Below the pieces are notes generated by a model. That model was not told where the DNA came from, did no database searches, and was given only the letters and a program-made list of their open reading frames with translations. From NCBI GenBank assembly GCA_002399085.1, contig DHCY01000022.1, positions 1 to 64,000 of the forward strand: a DNA stretch of 64,000 nucleotides, read 5' to 3'. Shown here piece after piece: positions 19,085 through 26,667 of the stretch (position 1 is the first letter of the stretch; each line of letters begins with the position of its first letter). The stretch comes from Anaerolineaceae bacterium UBA4890 (GTDB taxonomy: Bacteria; Chloroflexota; Anaerolineae; Anaerolineales; Anaerolineaceae). Position numbers and translations under genes: made by a program.

Positions 19085-19872
19085 TGCAGGTTCTCAACAA
19101 TGTCCAAAACGCTCTTTCCGATAACCAAAGCCTTATCTGAAATTCTTGTCGCCAGGCTCGGCTCCATCCGCGGGTCAATATCACCAAGTTTGACCTGCGC
19201 TCCGACTTTCAAGCCATCCCGCAGCAAACCGCGCACAAGCCCATCAAAGGGTGCTACTACAGTAGTCCCATCAACCTCAGCGACAACCTCACCTTGTTTA
19301 ACAAAATCACCGATTTGAACAAAAGACCTTACAATCCCCTCACGCGGTGAATACAAGACCCGCTCAAGTCCGCGACCTTCAACAACTGCTGGAACGCCGG
19401 TATCCTGTTCAGCCGAACCTTCCCAGATGATCTCCCCCAGGTTTTCGCCGCGATTGGTTTCAACCACAGCCAGGCAATTCTTGCCGACAACAAATCCTGG
19501 TCCAAGACCGATCAGCGGAATTTGTGCAGAAATAGCGTCGGGAGAAAAATGTTTCAACATGCGGGCATCCACAATGGCTGCAAAATTGAATCTATTTACA
19601 ACCTCAGCCTGGGGATCAACGATCACGGCAATCCTTCCAGCTTGCAAAACATTTTCGATCTCAACGTCCTCTTTTGCCAATACTGCTATTATCTCTTCCA
19701 CTTGCTGCCAGCCTTCCCAAACGGCTTCAGCAAATGCCACCTTTCTGCGCACGACCTTGGGTTCAGACAGTTCTGCGATCAGTACCTGCCAGCCATTTCT
19801 GAACAAAACAGCAGCTACCCCGCTTGCCAGATCACCCCCGCCGCGTATCAAGATTCTCCCAGTCTCTGTCAT
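19081..19872 (-). CDS. yqeB: Selenium-dependent molybdenum hydroxylase system protein YqeB
   Basis: EF2563/YqeB family protein with an N-terminal Rossmann-like motif (RILIRGGGDLASGVA) and a C-terminal domain resembling a biotinyl/lipoyl fold (VVAEVDGTTVVAPFDG). Known only by association with selenium-dependent molybdenum hydroxylases. The start at 19872 (MTETGRIL) puts the Rossmann motif at the N-terminus as usual; an ATG six codons upstream (19890) is in frame and neither has a clear ribosome site. It forms a two-gene unit with yqeC. Confidence 0.87.
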   Translation of the reverse strand: MTETGRILIRGGGDLASGVAAVLFRNGWQVLIAELSEPKVVRRKVAFAEAVWEGWQQVEEIIAVLAKEDVEIENVLQAGRIAVIVDPQAEVVNRFNFAAIVDARMLKHFSPDAISAQIPLIGLGPGFVVGKNCLAVVETNRGENLGEIIWEGSAEQDTGVPAVVEGRGLERVLYSPREGIVRSFVQIGDFVKQGEVVAEVDGTTVVAPFDGLVRGLLRDGLKVGAQVKLGDIDPRMEPSLATRISDKALVIGKSVLDIVENLQ

Positions 19873-20033
19873 GTGATAAATATATCTCATATTCTGTAAA
19901 CCAAGAGTTGGAGGACAGGTCTCAAGGATGCGGGGAAACCAAAAATAACAACGATAACGCTTGAATCAGGCAGCTCAGTTTAGCCCCTACAGAACAATCT
20001 TTATTAATTCAATTCTCTGGTCGAGCTTCTATA

Positions 20034-21377
20034 TTATTTTTGTCCCGCTGCGGCAGTCATAAATCTGCGTTGGTATGAAATTACCTGGTTTGTTGAAGTA
20101 AAGCGTGCCAGGTACGCAGGTTCAGCCGTAATAACAACCCGGTCTATTACATCACTGTATTCCGGATCAGTCATCAATTTGTCAATGTCAGGGTAATTAT
20201 ATTCACCCTCCATCGAACAGATGATCAGTCGAGTGTCAGATAAATTCGTATGGCGTAACAACCGTAAATTGTGCCTTACCATGTCCAAACCATCCGATCC
20301 AAACGCATTATCAAAATTACGATAGCGTACGATATCCCGCGCGAGCTTAAGTACCTTGAAAAGATCGGTATCTTCATCGTTTTTACTAAGGTAGTCATTC
20401 GCCAGCATCAGATTACGGATGTCAACGAGGTATTTTGTGTCGTTCGTCAGTTCAAAAAAACCAAGCAGTTGTTTCATCTTGGTAGTCTGGATAAGGCGGT
20501 GCCGGATAAAGCTATTGATGAAATAGGGCTTTGCTTGCAATGCCAATGCAGACTGATAAGGTTCAAACATCAACGTATAATTGATTCTGTATCCATACTC
20601 TCGAAGTTTGAGCGCGAGATTGTGCCCTCGTAATGCATCTACTGTTGTTGCCTGGTCATAGCGAACTGAGAGACGTTTGTCGTCCGTAAGTAATTCTTTC
20701 ACATTTTCAGCATTGACAGGTCCTGTATGGGGGACTTTAATAACCAGGCGATATTCGCTAAGTAATTCTTTAAAGTTTTCTACTTCTTCAAGTATCTTTT
20801 CAAAATCTCTTTCAAACGGGTCGTTCAATTCAATGCTAATATCACATCCAGGACCCAGAATGCGACCGATTTCCTCGAACACTTCGTCCCGGGTTTGATA
20901 TTTATTGCCGATATTTGCTTTTGGATTATTAATAAAGAGATCATATATGATCCCGGGATTGCAGGTTAGGTTGCCCAGCAACGGCGCAATAGGGGCAAGT
21001 TCATAAGGGTTTGCCGTATCAGCAGAGAAGATCATTCCTGTCGGACGCTTCATGCCGTTTTTATCATAAGAAATATCACGCACAAGGTCGATCTGCAGAA
21101 GGCCGTCCGAGCATAATTTGGATTCCACACGGAAGCCTGCCGGTGTTTCTCCCTCTGCTACTTGAAATGTCTTAATCACATCCCGAAACCGTGGAGTTAC
21201 GCCAATCGCCTGAACCGCACTTTTTAATAACTGATAGTCCTGGGAGTCGAGCAGTAGATTCTGAAGACGCTGAATGTAGGGCTCGTCACCTGATAAAACA
21301 GAAGCATTTAAAGATTGGAGAGAAAACTGAACACCTATTCTGCCCTCCCCGCCAGTAAGATAATTTACAGTCGTCAT
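20034..21377 (-). CDS. Transaldolase-family protein with N- and C-terminal extensions
   Basis: A 447-residue protein not immediately recognisable, but the middle matches the transaldolase/fructose-6-phosphate aldolase barrel: SADTANPYEL (118-127) with D120, GNLTCNPGII (135-144), VIKVPHTG (212-219) with K214 at the Schiff-base Lys position, and a TLMFEPYQSALALQAK segment like the TLIFSxxQ motif. About 110 extra N-terminal and 100 extra C-terminal residues make it twice as long as TalC. It is divergent from a GntR regulator followed by a class II aldolase and DHA kinase subunits. I infer cleavage or transfer of a ketose phosphate, with dihydroxyacetone as one product. AAGGAG lies 11 bases before the ATG. 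Confidence 0.6.
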   Translation of the reverse strand: MTTVNYLTGGEGRIGVQFSLQSLNASVLSGDEPYIQRLQNLLLDSQDYQLLKSAVQAIGVTPRFRDVIKTFQVAEGETPAGFRVESKLCSDGLLQIDLVRDISYDKNGMKRPTGMIFSADTANPYELAPIAPLLGNLTCNPGIIYDLFINNPKANIGNKYQTRDEVFEEIGRILGPGCDISIELNDPFERDFEKILEEVENFKELLSEYRLVIKVPHTGPVNAENVKELLTDDKRLSVRYDQATTVDALRGHNLALKLREYGYRINYTLMFEPYQSALALQAKPYFINSFIRHRLIQTTKMKQLLGFFELTNDTKYLVDIRNLMLANDYLSKNDEDTDLFKVLKLARDIVRYRNFDNAFGSDGLDMVRHNLRLLRHTNLSDTRLIICSMEGEYNYPDIDKLMTDPEYSDVIDRVVITAEPAYLARFTSTNQVISYQRRFMTAAAGQK

Positions 21378-21851
21378 AAGGTTTTATTCTCCTTCTGTTA
21401 TATGTTCAAGAAGTACCGCAGAAAAGAATTACCTGATCACATTGACCACCTGCGAGTAGCTCCGGAGTGCGCTTACCATACTCAGGGTATTTGACTGTTA
21501 CCAACCGGTCATCAGATCCACATCCAAATATCCATGACAGTATATGTTGTATATACATCCTTTTATATTATTTGTCAAGTTTTGTTAGCGCAAACGATGA
21601 TATAGCACCCAAAAAAACAAGATCGACCCAATGATAGCTTCTCGATCAATTACTCGGATCGATTAATAGGCAATAATGAACCGTTATCTGGAGCAAGCTA
21701 AAATAGCCTTATTGGAGTAAAATCGAAGAGCCCCGATTAATAACTGGAGCTGAGTCCAAGAAAAGAAATCTTGCCTTGACAGGTGTTATTAACATACTAT
21801 AATATAGACATCTATACAACCCAACCAATCACTCGATGAAAGGAAGGTCCC
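21378..21851. promoter_or_regulatory. Divergent regulatory region between transaldolase-like gene and gntR
   Basis: 474 bases without a gene. Minus promoter: TTGACA (complement of 21573-21578), 17-base spacer, TATATA (complement of 21550-21555), whose -10 is inside the perfect palindrome TGTATATACA (21548-21557). Plus promoter: TTGACA (21776-21781), 16-base spacer, TATAAT (21798-21803), followed by the palindrome TATAGA-CA-TCTATA (21803-21816) at the start site. Palindromes of this kind are typical operators of HutC-type GntR repressors. The GntR protein probably represses both directions. Confidence 0.7.
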
Positions 21852-22589
21852 TTGGCAACGAATACCAGCACAAGTGCTTTGCCCCAATACGTTCGCATCA
21901 GAGAATCGTTACGTGAACGAATCAATAACGGTGAATTTAGCCGGGGCGAGAAGCTGCCGTCCGAAGAAGAATTATCAACATCCTACGGTGTAAGCCGCAT
22001 GACCTTACGGCAAAGCATGGCAGACCTGGTCGACGAAGGTCTGCTCTATCGCAAACAAGGTGTTGGCACTTTTGTTGCCCTGAAGCATTTCGCCAGAGAC
22101 CACAGTCATCTTCAAAATTTTTTTGAAATCTCTCGTATCAATGGGCTATCTGTGGACGAGAAAATTCTTGGGGTCAGTGTGATTCCTGCCCGTTTCCAGG
22201 TCGCTAAAGCGCTCGGTCTCGAAGAGGGTGAAGATGTTATCCGTTTTAAAACATTAAGAATCGTCGAAGGCAATCCGGTTACGATTCATGAGGCTTATTT
22301 TTCGCAAGAAAAATTCCCGATATTTTCCGAAAGTGATATTGAGAGTCTCTCAAAAGATTTGTTGAATTATTATGAATCCGAGGGCTTCAGAGTGAAGCGA
22401 GGCGTTCAGCGACTCGAGGCACGACCTGCTGAGTCCGAAGTCGCTGACCTCTTGCAAATTGATGAAGGTGCTCCGATTCTCTACAAGGAACGTACTATAT
22501 ATACCGAAGAGGGCATCCCGGTTGAGTTTCTATATTGTTACAACCGGGGTGATCTTTATACTGTCACAGTCAATCTTTCTGCCGAATAA
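21852..22589 (+). CDS. GntR/HutC-family transcriptional regulator
   Basis: A 245-residue repressor: N-terminal winged helix-turn-helix (about 10-78, with the family pattern LPSEEELSTSYGVSRMTLRQ), then a UTRA effector domain (about 95-240) that binds small ligands such as sugar phosphates. The start is TTG at 21852, preceded by AAGGAAGG. It has its own strong promoter overlapping a palindrome, which suggests autorepression. It is the first gene of the aldolase/DhaLK unit and most likely senses a phosphorylated intermediate of that pathway. Effector unknown. Confidence 0.9.
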   Translation: MATNTSTSALPQYVRIRESLRERINNGEFSRGEKLPSEEELSTSYGVSRMTLRQSMADLVDEGLLYRKQGVGTFVALKHFARDHSHLQNFFEISRINGLSVDEKILGVSVIPARFQVAKALGLEEGEDVIRFKTLRIVEGNPVTIHEAYFSQEKFPIFSESDIESLSKDLLNYYESEGFRVKRGVQRLEARPAESEVADLLQIDEGAPILYKERTIYTEEGIPVEFLYCYNRGDLYTVTVNLSAE

Positions 22590-22667
22590 CGGTTTCGGCA
22601 AACATAAGGAGGTAAGCTCATAGAATTTGTGTGAATCAACCATAAAGAAAGGAGAATGCAAAACTAA

Positions 22668-23543
22668 ATGTCTATCGTTAATGCTTTAGAGATTACCCGC
22701 GAAGCGGCTAAGGGTGGTTATGCCATCGGAGCTTTCAATATCACGAGTATCAACCAGATGGAAGGTGTCGTGGAAGCTGCGATTGAAAAGAATGCTCCTT
22801 TGATCATCCAGGCTTCAGTCACCCCCTCAAAATTCCTAAAACCAGAAGTAGTTGTCGCGGTCTACCGCGCACTTGCAAGTCAGGCACCGATTCCGATCTG
22901 TCTGCACCTGGACCACTGTACAGAAGTTGATTACTGCAAGCACCTGGCAGATGTCGGTTACACAAATATTATGATCGATGCTTCCAAACAGGTTTTCGAA
23001 GAAAACATCCGTCAAACAAAAGAGGTAGTCGATTACTGTCACGCCAACAGCGAAGCCTCGGTGGAGGGCGAGCTGGGCACCGTCAGCGGCGTGGAAGATC
23101 AGATCCGTGTTTCAGAAGATGAAGCCGCCCTTTGCAATCCCGAAGAGGCGGTCTTGTTCGTTGAACGAACTGGCGTCGATATTTTCGCACCCGGGATTGG
23201 CACTGCTCATGGTGTCTACAAAACTAAAAATCCCAAGGTTGACTTTGAACGCATGGCACGCATCAACCGTATGCTCAATGCCGACCGCATCAACACACCA
23301 CTGGTCGTCCATGGCGGTACAGGTTTGTCAGATGAATATGTCAAATCTTTGCTGGCGGCTGGCGGGGCAAAATTTAATGTCTCTACCGAGTTGAAGTACA
23401 CGCTAATTGATACAACCTACAACTACCTGATCGCAAAACGGGACGAATACAACCCTGGGAAGATCGATGCTGCCGTTCGCGATGCCATTCGTGCCGTCGT
23501 CAGCCGCTGGATCGATGTTCTTGGCAGCTCTGGAAAGGCTTAG
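22668..23543 (+). CDS. Class II fructose-bisphosphate aldolase family protein
   Basis: A zinc-dependent class II ketose-bisphosphate aldolase of 291 residues. Metal and catalytic motifs are present: CLHLDHCTE with H80, D82 and H83; the GELGTVSG loop; IGTAHGVYK with a zinc His; and VVHGGTGL with another. It cleaves or forms fructose-1,6-bisphosphate or a relative such as tagatose-1,6-bisphosphate; the family does not allow the sugar to be fixed from sequence. AAAGGAG precedes the start by 13 bases. The gene follows a GntR regulator and precedes a HAD phosphatase and DHA kinase subunits. Confidence 0.88.
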   Translation: MSIVNALEITREAAKGGYAIGAFNITSINQMEGVVEAAIEKNAPLIIQASVTPSKFLKPEVVVAVYRALASQAPIPICLHLDHCTEVDYCKHLADVGYTNIMIDASKQVFEENIRQTKEVVDYCHANSEASVEGELGTVSGVEDQIRVSEDEAALCNPEEAVLFVERTGVDIFAPGIGTAHGVYKTKNPKVDFERMARINRMLNADRINTPLVVHGGTGLSDEYVKSLLAAGGAKFNVSTELKYTLIDTTYNYLIAKRDEYNPGKIDAAVRDAIRAVVSRWIDVLGSSGKA

Positions 23544-23552
23544 GAGGTCAGG

Positions 23553-24308
23553 ATGGCAATCAAAGCAATATTTTTTGATCAGGACGGAGTGATCATTGAC
23601 ACAGAACGTGATGGGCACCGCGTCGCGTTCAACGACACCTTTAAGCATATGGGCTTCGAATCTGAATGGGATGTTGAGTATTACCACGAATTGCTCCAGA
23701 TCGGTGGTGGAAAAGAACGCATGAAGCACCACCTTAAAACCCGCGGCTTTGGTGTAGAAATCCCTGAGAGGGAAGTCGATGACCTGATCAAAAAGATGCA
23801 CCTATACAAGACCGATCGCTTTATCGAACTGATCGAGTCTGGCAGCCTGCCTTTGAGACCAGGCATCCACCGCTTCATGAAAGAAGGTGTGGATGCTGGC
23901 TTGACCCTGGCTGTCACCACCACCTCAAATGAACGCGCAGCGCATGCAATTGCCTACAAAGTCCTGGAGGACATCCCCTTCAAATTTGTACTTGCCGGGG
24001 ATGTGGTAGCTAAAAAGAAACCCGACCCAGCCATCTACTTGCTTGCGCTTGAGAAAACCGGCTTCAAGCCGGAAGAATGTCTGGTGATTGAAGATTCGCG
24101 CAACGGTATTCTCGCCGCTAAAGCTGCCGGGATGCATGTCGTCGCGACGAGCAACTTCTATACTGAACGTGAAGATCTGAGCAATGCTGATGTGATTGTG
24201 ACTACCCTTGGAGATCCGGATGGAGAAAAAGGGCAGTTAGTGAAGGGCGATATCCCCGATTATGATGGCGTACTGCATGTCTACCAACTAACGCGATTGT
24301 TCGAATAG
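23553..24308 (+). CDS. HAD-superfamily hydrolase, CbbY/beta-phosphoglucomutase type
   Basis: A 251-residue HAD protein with FFDQDGVIIDTE at the N-terminus (nucleophile D9 and acid/base D11), a helical cap, TTTSN as motif II, the KKKPDP motif III Lys and VIEDSRNGILAAKAAG as motif IV. Cap type and sequence point to the CbbY/phosphoglucomutase branch, which holds sugar phosphatases and beta-phosphoglucomutase. A perfect GGAGGT lies before the ATG, nine bases after the aldolase stop. In this operon it probably dephosphorylates or isomerises a sugar phosphate. Confidence 0.85.
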   Translation: MAIKAIFFDQDGVIIDTERDGHRVAFNDTFKHMGFESEWDVEYYHELLQIGGGKERMKHHLKTRGFGVEIPEREVDDLIKKMHLYKTDRFIELIESGSLPLRPGIHRFMKEGVDAGLTLAVTTTSNERAAHAIAYKVLEDIPFKFVLAGDVVAKKKPDPAIYLLALEKTGFKPEECLVIEDSRNGILAAKAAGMHVVATSNFYTEREDLSNADVIVTTLGDPDGEKGQLVKGDIPDYDGVLHVYQLTRLFE

Positions 24309-24329
24309 GGCAGTGAGAGATCTGGAGGT

Positions 24330-24373
24330 GTCAAAACGAAAAATTTTCATAAAAGTACTAATGTCAAAACGAA
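24330..24373 (+). repeat. 12-base direct repeat upstream of dhaL
   Basis: TGTCAAAACGAA occurs at 24330-24341 and 24362-24373, three helical turns apart, in the 81-base gap before dhaL. It could bind a regulator or be chance duplication. Confidence 0.35.
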
Positions 24374-24389
24374 CCGAGGTAACTAATCT

Positions 24390-25013
24390 ATGATCAAAGA
24401 TGTTGAATTTGTTGTCAAGTCCATTGCGGACACTGCCCTTAAAAATGAGCAGTATTTCACCGAACTCGACGCTGTCGTCGGAGATGGAGATTTCGGCTAT
24501 TCACTCGCACGTGGCTTTGAGAAAGTGCTGGAAAAATGGGACGAGATCGACCGCACCAATCCGGGCGCTTTCCTCAAAGAAAACGCCAAGATCATCATGA
24601 GCTCCGTTGGGGGTGTTTCCGGAACTATCTGGGGCACTGCCTTCCTGCGTGCCGGCATGACGATTGGAACCAACGACACAGTGACTAAAGAAGATATCGG
24701 ACCGATGCTCCGGGCAGTCATTGAGGGCATCAAAAAGCGCGGGAACTGCGAATTGGGTGATAAAACTTACCTTGACACGCTTATACCCACCACAGACGCG
24801 ATTGAAGCTGCCATCAGCGAGGGCAAAGACGCTCTCGCAATTCTCGATATTGCCGCCCAGGTTTCTGCCGACGCCGTTGAAGCCACCCGACCAATGATCG
24901 CAAAGCGTGGTCGGGCATCATACACAGGTGAACGCAGCATTGGCACCTTGGATGCCGGCTCGGTTGCACTGGCAACCATGATCAAAGCTCTCAGTGAAGA
25001 TTGGCGAGTATAA
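24390..25013 (+). CDS. dhaL: Dihydroxyacetone kinase subunit DhaL
   Basis: The nucleotide-binding subunit of two-part dihydroxyacetone kinases, 207 residues. The Mg-ADP-binding Asp cluster is seen in DAVVGDGDFGYS (residues 27-38), with Phe where many homologues have His or Thr, and SVGGVSGTIWG and KRGRASYTGERSIG segments match the family. It phosphorylates dihydroxyacetone held covalently by DhaK. The order DhaL then DhaK is the reverse of that in many operons. The phosphotransfer protein DhaM is absent from the window, so either ATP is used directly or DhaM is elsewhere. Confidence 0.88.
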   Translation: MIKDVEFVVKSIADTALKNEQYFTELDAVVGDGDFGYSLARGFEKVLEKWDEIDRTNPGAFLKENAKIIMSSVGGVSGTIWGTAFLRAGMTIGTNDTVTKEDIGPMLRAVIEGIKKRGNCELGDKTYLDTLIPTTDAIEAAISEGKDALAILDIAAQVSADAVEATRPMIAKRGRASYTGERSIGTLDAGSVALATMIKALSEDWRV

Positions 25014-25041
25014 ATTTCTTGTTCAAAAAAAGGAGAAAATA

Positions 25042-26037
25042 ATGAAACGATTTGTAAATGATCCCAAAGATTATGTGCCAGACATGCTCAAAGGCATCGC
25101 TCACGCCAACCCGGACACCTTGAAGTACATCCCGGAATACAACCTGATCATGCGCCGCGACATCCCGATGGACACCAAAGTCTCCATCATGCAGGGGTCC
25201 GGCTCTGGTCACGAACCCGCTCACGTGATGACCGTCGGCAAAGGTATGCTCGACGCAGCCTGCCCGGGCAACGTTTTTGCCGCCCCGCCAGCCGATTTTG
25301 TCTATCAGACCACAAAACTGGTTGCTGGTCCGATGGGTGTGCTGCACCTGTTGAACAACTACACCGGCGACACCATGTCCTTTGATATGGGTCAGGAACT
25401 GGCTGAGATGGATGGCATTGAAGTCGGCAGAGTGGTGATCAACGATGACGTTGCGGTGAAAGACAGCCTCTATACTGTCGGTCGGCGCGGTGTTGCTGGA
25501 AACTTTTTCGTTATGAAAGCCTGCGGCGCTGCTTCTGAAGAAGGCAAGACCTTAAAAGAGCTGGTCTCGATTGGCAGCCAGGTTGTTGATGTGACCCGCA
25601 CCATGGGTATGGCGCTCACCGGCTGCACCCCGCCAGCCAAGGGCACACCTATTTTCACACTTGCGGAAGATGAAATGGAAATCGGTATCGGTATTCATGG
25701 CGAACCCGGACGTAAGAGAGTCCCGCTGCAACCCGCCAATAAGATTGTCGACGAACTCTTCGAAGCTGTCGCAGACGATCTGCCTTACAAGGAAGGTGAT
25801 GAAGTCGCTCTGATGATCAACGGTATGGGCGGTACACCGCTTGCCGAGCTCTACATCCTTTATGGACATGCCCATGAACTTTGTGAGAAACGAGGTCTCA
25901 AGGTCAAGAGAAACTACGTTGGCAATTACTGCACCTCGCTTGAAATGCAGGGCTTCTCCCTTACCCTCGTGAAACTCAATGACGAACTGGAACGCCTGCT
26001 GGCTGCTCCGGCTGAGATCGCTGTTCGTATTTTCTAA
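25042..26037 (+). CDS. dhaK: Dihydroxyacetone kinase subunit DhaK
   Basis: Substrate-binding subunit, 331 residues. The start at 25042 has AAGGAG seven bases upstream; a longer frame from 24994 would overlap dhaL and has no ribosome site. SGSGHEPAH near residue 53 and IGIHGEPG with His219, the residue that binds dihydroxyacetone covalently, are intact. It works with DhaL to make dihydroxyacetone phosphate, which can enter glycolysis or the class II aldolase encoded upstream. Close relatives act on other ketoses such as erythrulose, so the substrate is an inference. Confidence 0.9.
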   Translation: MKRFVNDPKDYVPDMLKGIAHANPDTLKYIPEYNLIMRRDIPMDTKVSIMQGSGSGHEPAHVMTVGKGMLDAACPGNVFAAPPADFVYQTTKLVAGPMGVLHLLNNYTGDTMSFDMGQELAEMDGIEVGRVVINDDVAVKDSLYTVGRRGVAGNFFVMKACGAASEEGKTLKELVSIGSQVVDVTRTMGMALTGCTPPAKGTPIFTLAEDEMEIGIGIHGEPGRKRVPLQPANKIVDELFEAVADDLPYKEGDEVALMINGMGGTPLAELYILYGHAHELCEKRGLKVKRNYVGNYCTSLEMQGFSLTLVKLNDELERLLAAPAEIAVRIF

Positions 26038-26056
26038 ACTTTCCAAACATGAGAAC

Positions 26057-26086
26057 AAAATAGCGGCCTGTGGGTCGCTATTTTTT
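26057..26086 (+). terminator. Intrinsic terminator after dhaK
   Basis: AAAATAGCG (26057-26065) pairs with CGCTATTTT (26076-26084) over a ten-base loop, followed by a T run. It ends the GntR-aldolase-DhaLK transcript. Confidence 0.85.
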
Positions 26087-26143
26087 CTTTAAGCATCTAT
26101 TCTGAGCATAGCACCACATCGCAATGCGTATTTCGCAGATTAT

Positions 26144-26218
26144 TTCTGGTGAATTAGAAGGAACAATACAATCGCTGGTGAATTAAGGGTGACATTTTCG
26201 CTGGAGAATAATACAATA
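26144..26218. mobile_element. Possible decayed insertion-sequence end
   Basis: Three imperfect direct repeats of the type CGCTGGTGAATTA occur at about 26154-26166, 26173-26185 and 26199-26211, spaced 20-26 bases, with GGGTGACATTT between them. Spaced repeats like these occur at the ends of IS21-family elements. No transposase gene is near, so only a remnant could be present. Confidence 0.3.
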
Positions 26219-26232
26219 CCAAAAATTCAACC

Positions 26233-26261
26233 TTGCATTTTCTGCAGTTATTGGGTAAACT
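26233..26261 (+). promoter_or_regulatory. Likely rpmF promoter
   Basis: TTGCAT (26233-26238), a 17-base spacer and TAAACT (26256-26261) lie 41 bases before the rpmF start. AGGAG follows at 26291-26295. Confidence 0.5.
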
Positions 26262-26301
26262 AAACAGGTTAATTAATACGAGTGCAAATTAGGAGTTAAA
26301 G

Positions 26302-26490
26302 ATGACACCTTTACCAAAGAGAAAAATTAGCCCAGGACGCCGCGACCGCAGGCGCGCTCATGACCACCTGAAAGTCAGCGCCAGCGTAAACTGCCCCAAT
26401 TGTGGCGAACCTCGTCTTCCCCATCGTGTCTGCCCCAAGTGCGGATACTATCAGGGACGTGAGGTTATTACTGTCAGCAAAGAAGACTAA
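26302..26490 (+). CDS. rpmF: 50S ribosomal protein L32
   Basis: A 62-residue basic protein. MTPLPKRKISPGRRDRRRAH is the family N-terminus, and the four zinc-binding cysteines form CPNC (residues 33-36) and CPKCGYY (46-52). It is thus the zinc-binding form of L32, part of the large ribosomal subunit. It is a single-gene unit with its own promoter and a strong terminator. In many bacteria rpmF lies beside the fatty acid gene plsX; here it does not. Confidence 0.95.
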   Translation: MTPLPKRKISPGRRDRRRAHDHLKVSASVNCPNCGEPRLPHRVCPKCGYYQGREVITVSKED

Positions 26491-26511
26491 TTTGTACTTC
26501 CTCTCTCAATG

Positions 26512-26541
26512 AAAAACCGGGCATTACGCCCGGTTTTTTTT
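26512..26541 (+). terminator. Intrinsic terminator after rpmF
   Basis: AAAACCGGGC (26513-26522) and GCCCGGTTTT (26528-26537) form a perfect 10-base stem with a five-base loop; the T run extends to 26541. Confidence 0.92.
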
Positions 26542-26587
26542 ATTCTGAGTAAAGCGGGGAATTCTTTCAAGGATCCTTCACAAAAGA

Positions 26588-26661
26588 GGTTCAGGATGAC
26601 ATTCAGGATGAGGTTCAGGATGACATTCAAGATGAGGGTTAGGATGACATTCAGGATGACA
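26588..26661. repeat. 12-base tandem repeat, six copies
   Basis: Six near-identical units alternate between GAGGTTCAGGAT and GACATTCAGGAT, ending 7 bases before the stop codon of hflX (minus strand). The left part shares AGGATCCTT and CAGGATGAC with the dispersed repeat at 29266-29300. Intergenic repeats of this word family are widespread in some bacterial genomes. Confidence 0.75.
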
Positions 26662-26667
26662 AGATCA

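Noticed and set aside
22058..22076. Sigma-54-like site TGGCACT-N4-TTGCC
   Set aside because: It lies inside the gntR gene, where the codons for the conserved VGTFVA segment produce it. No gene starts shortly downstream.
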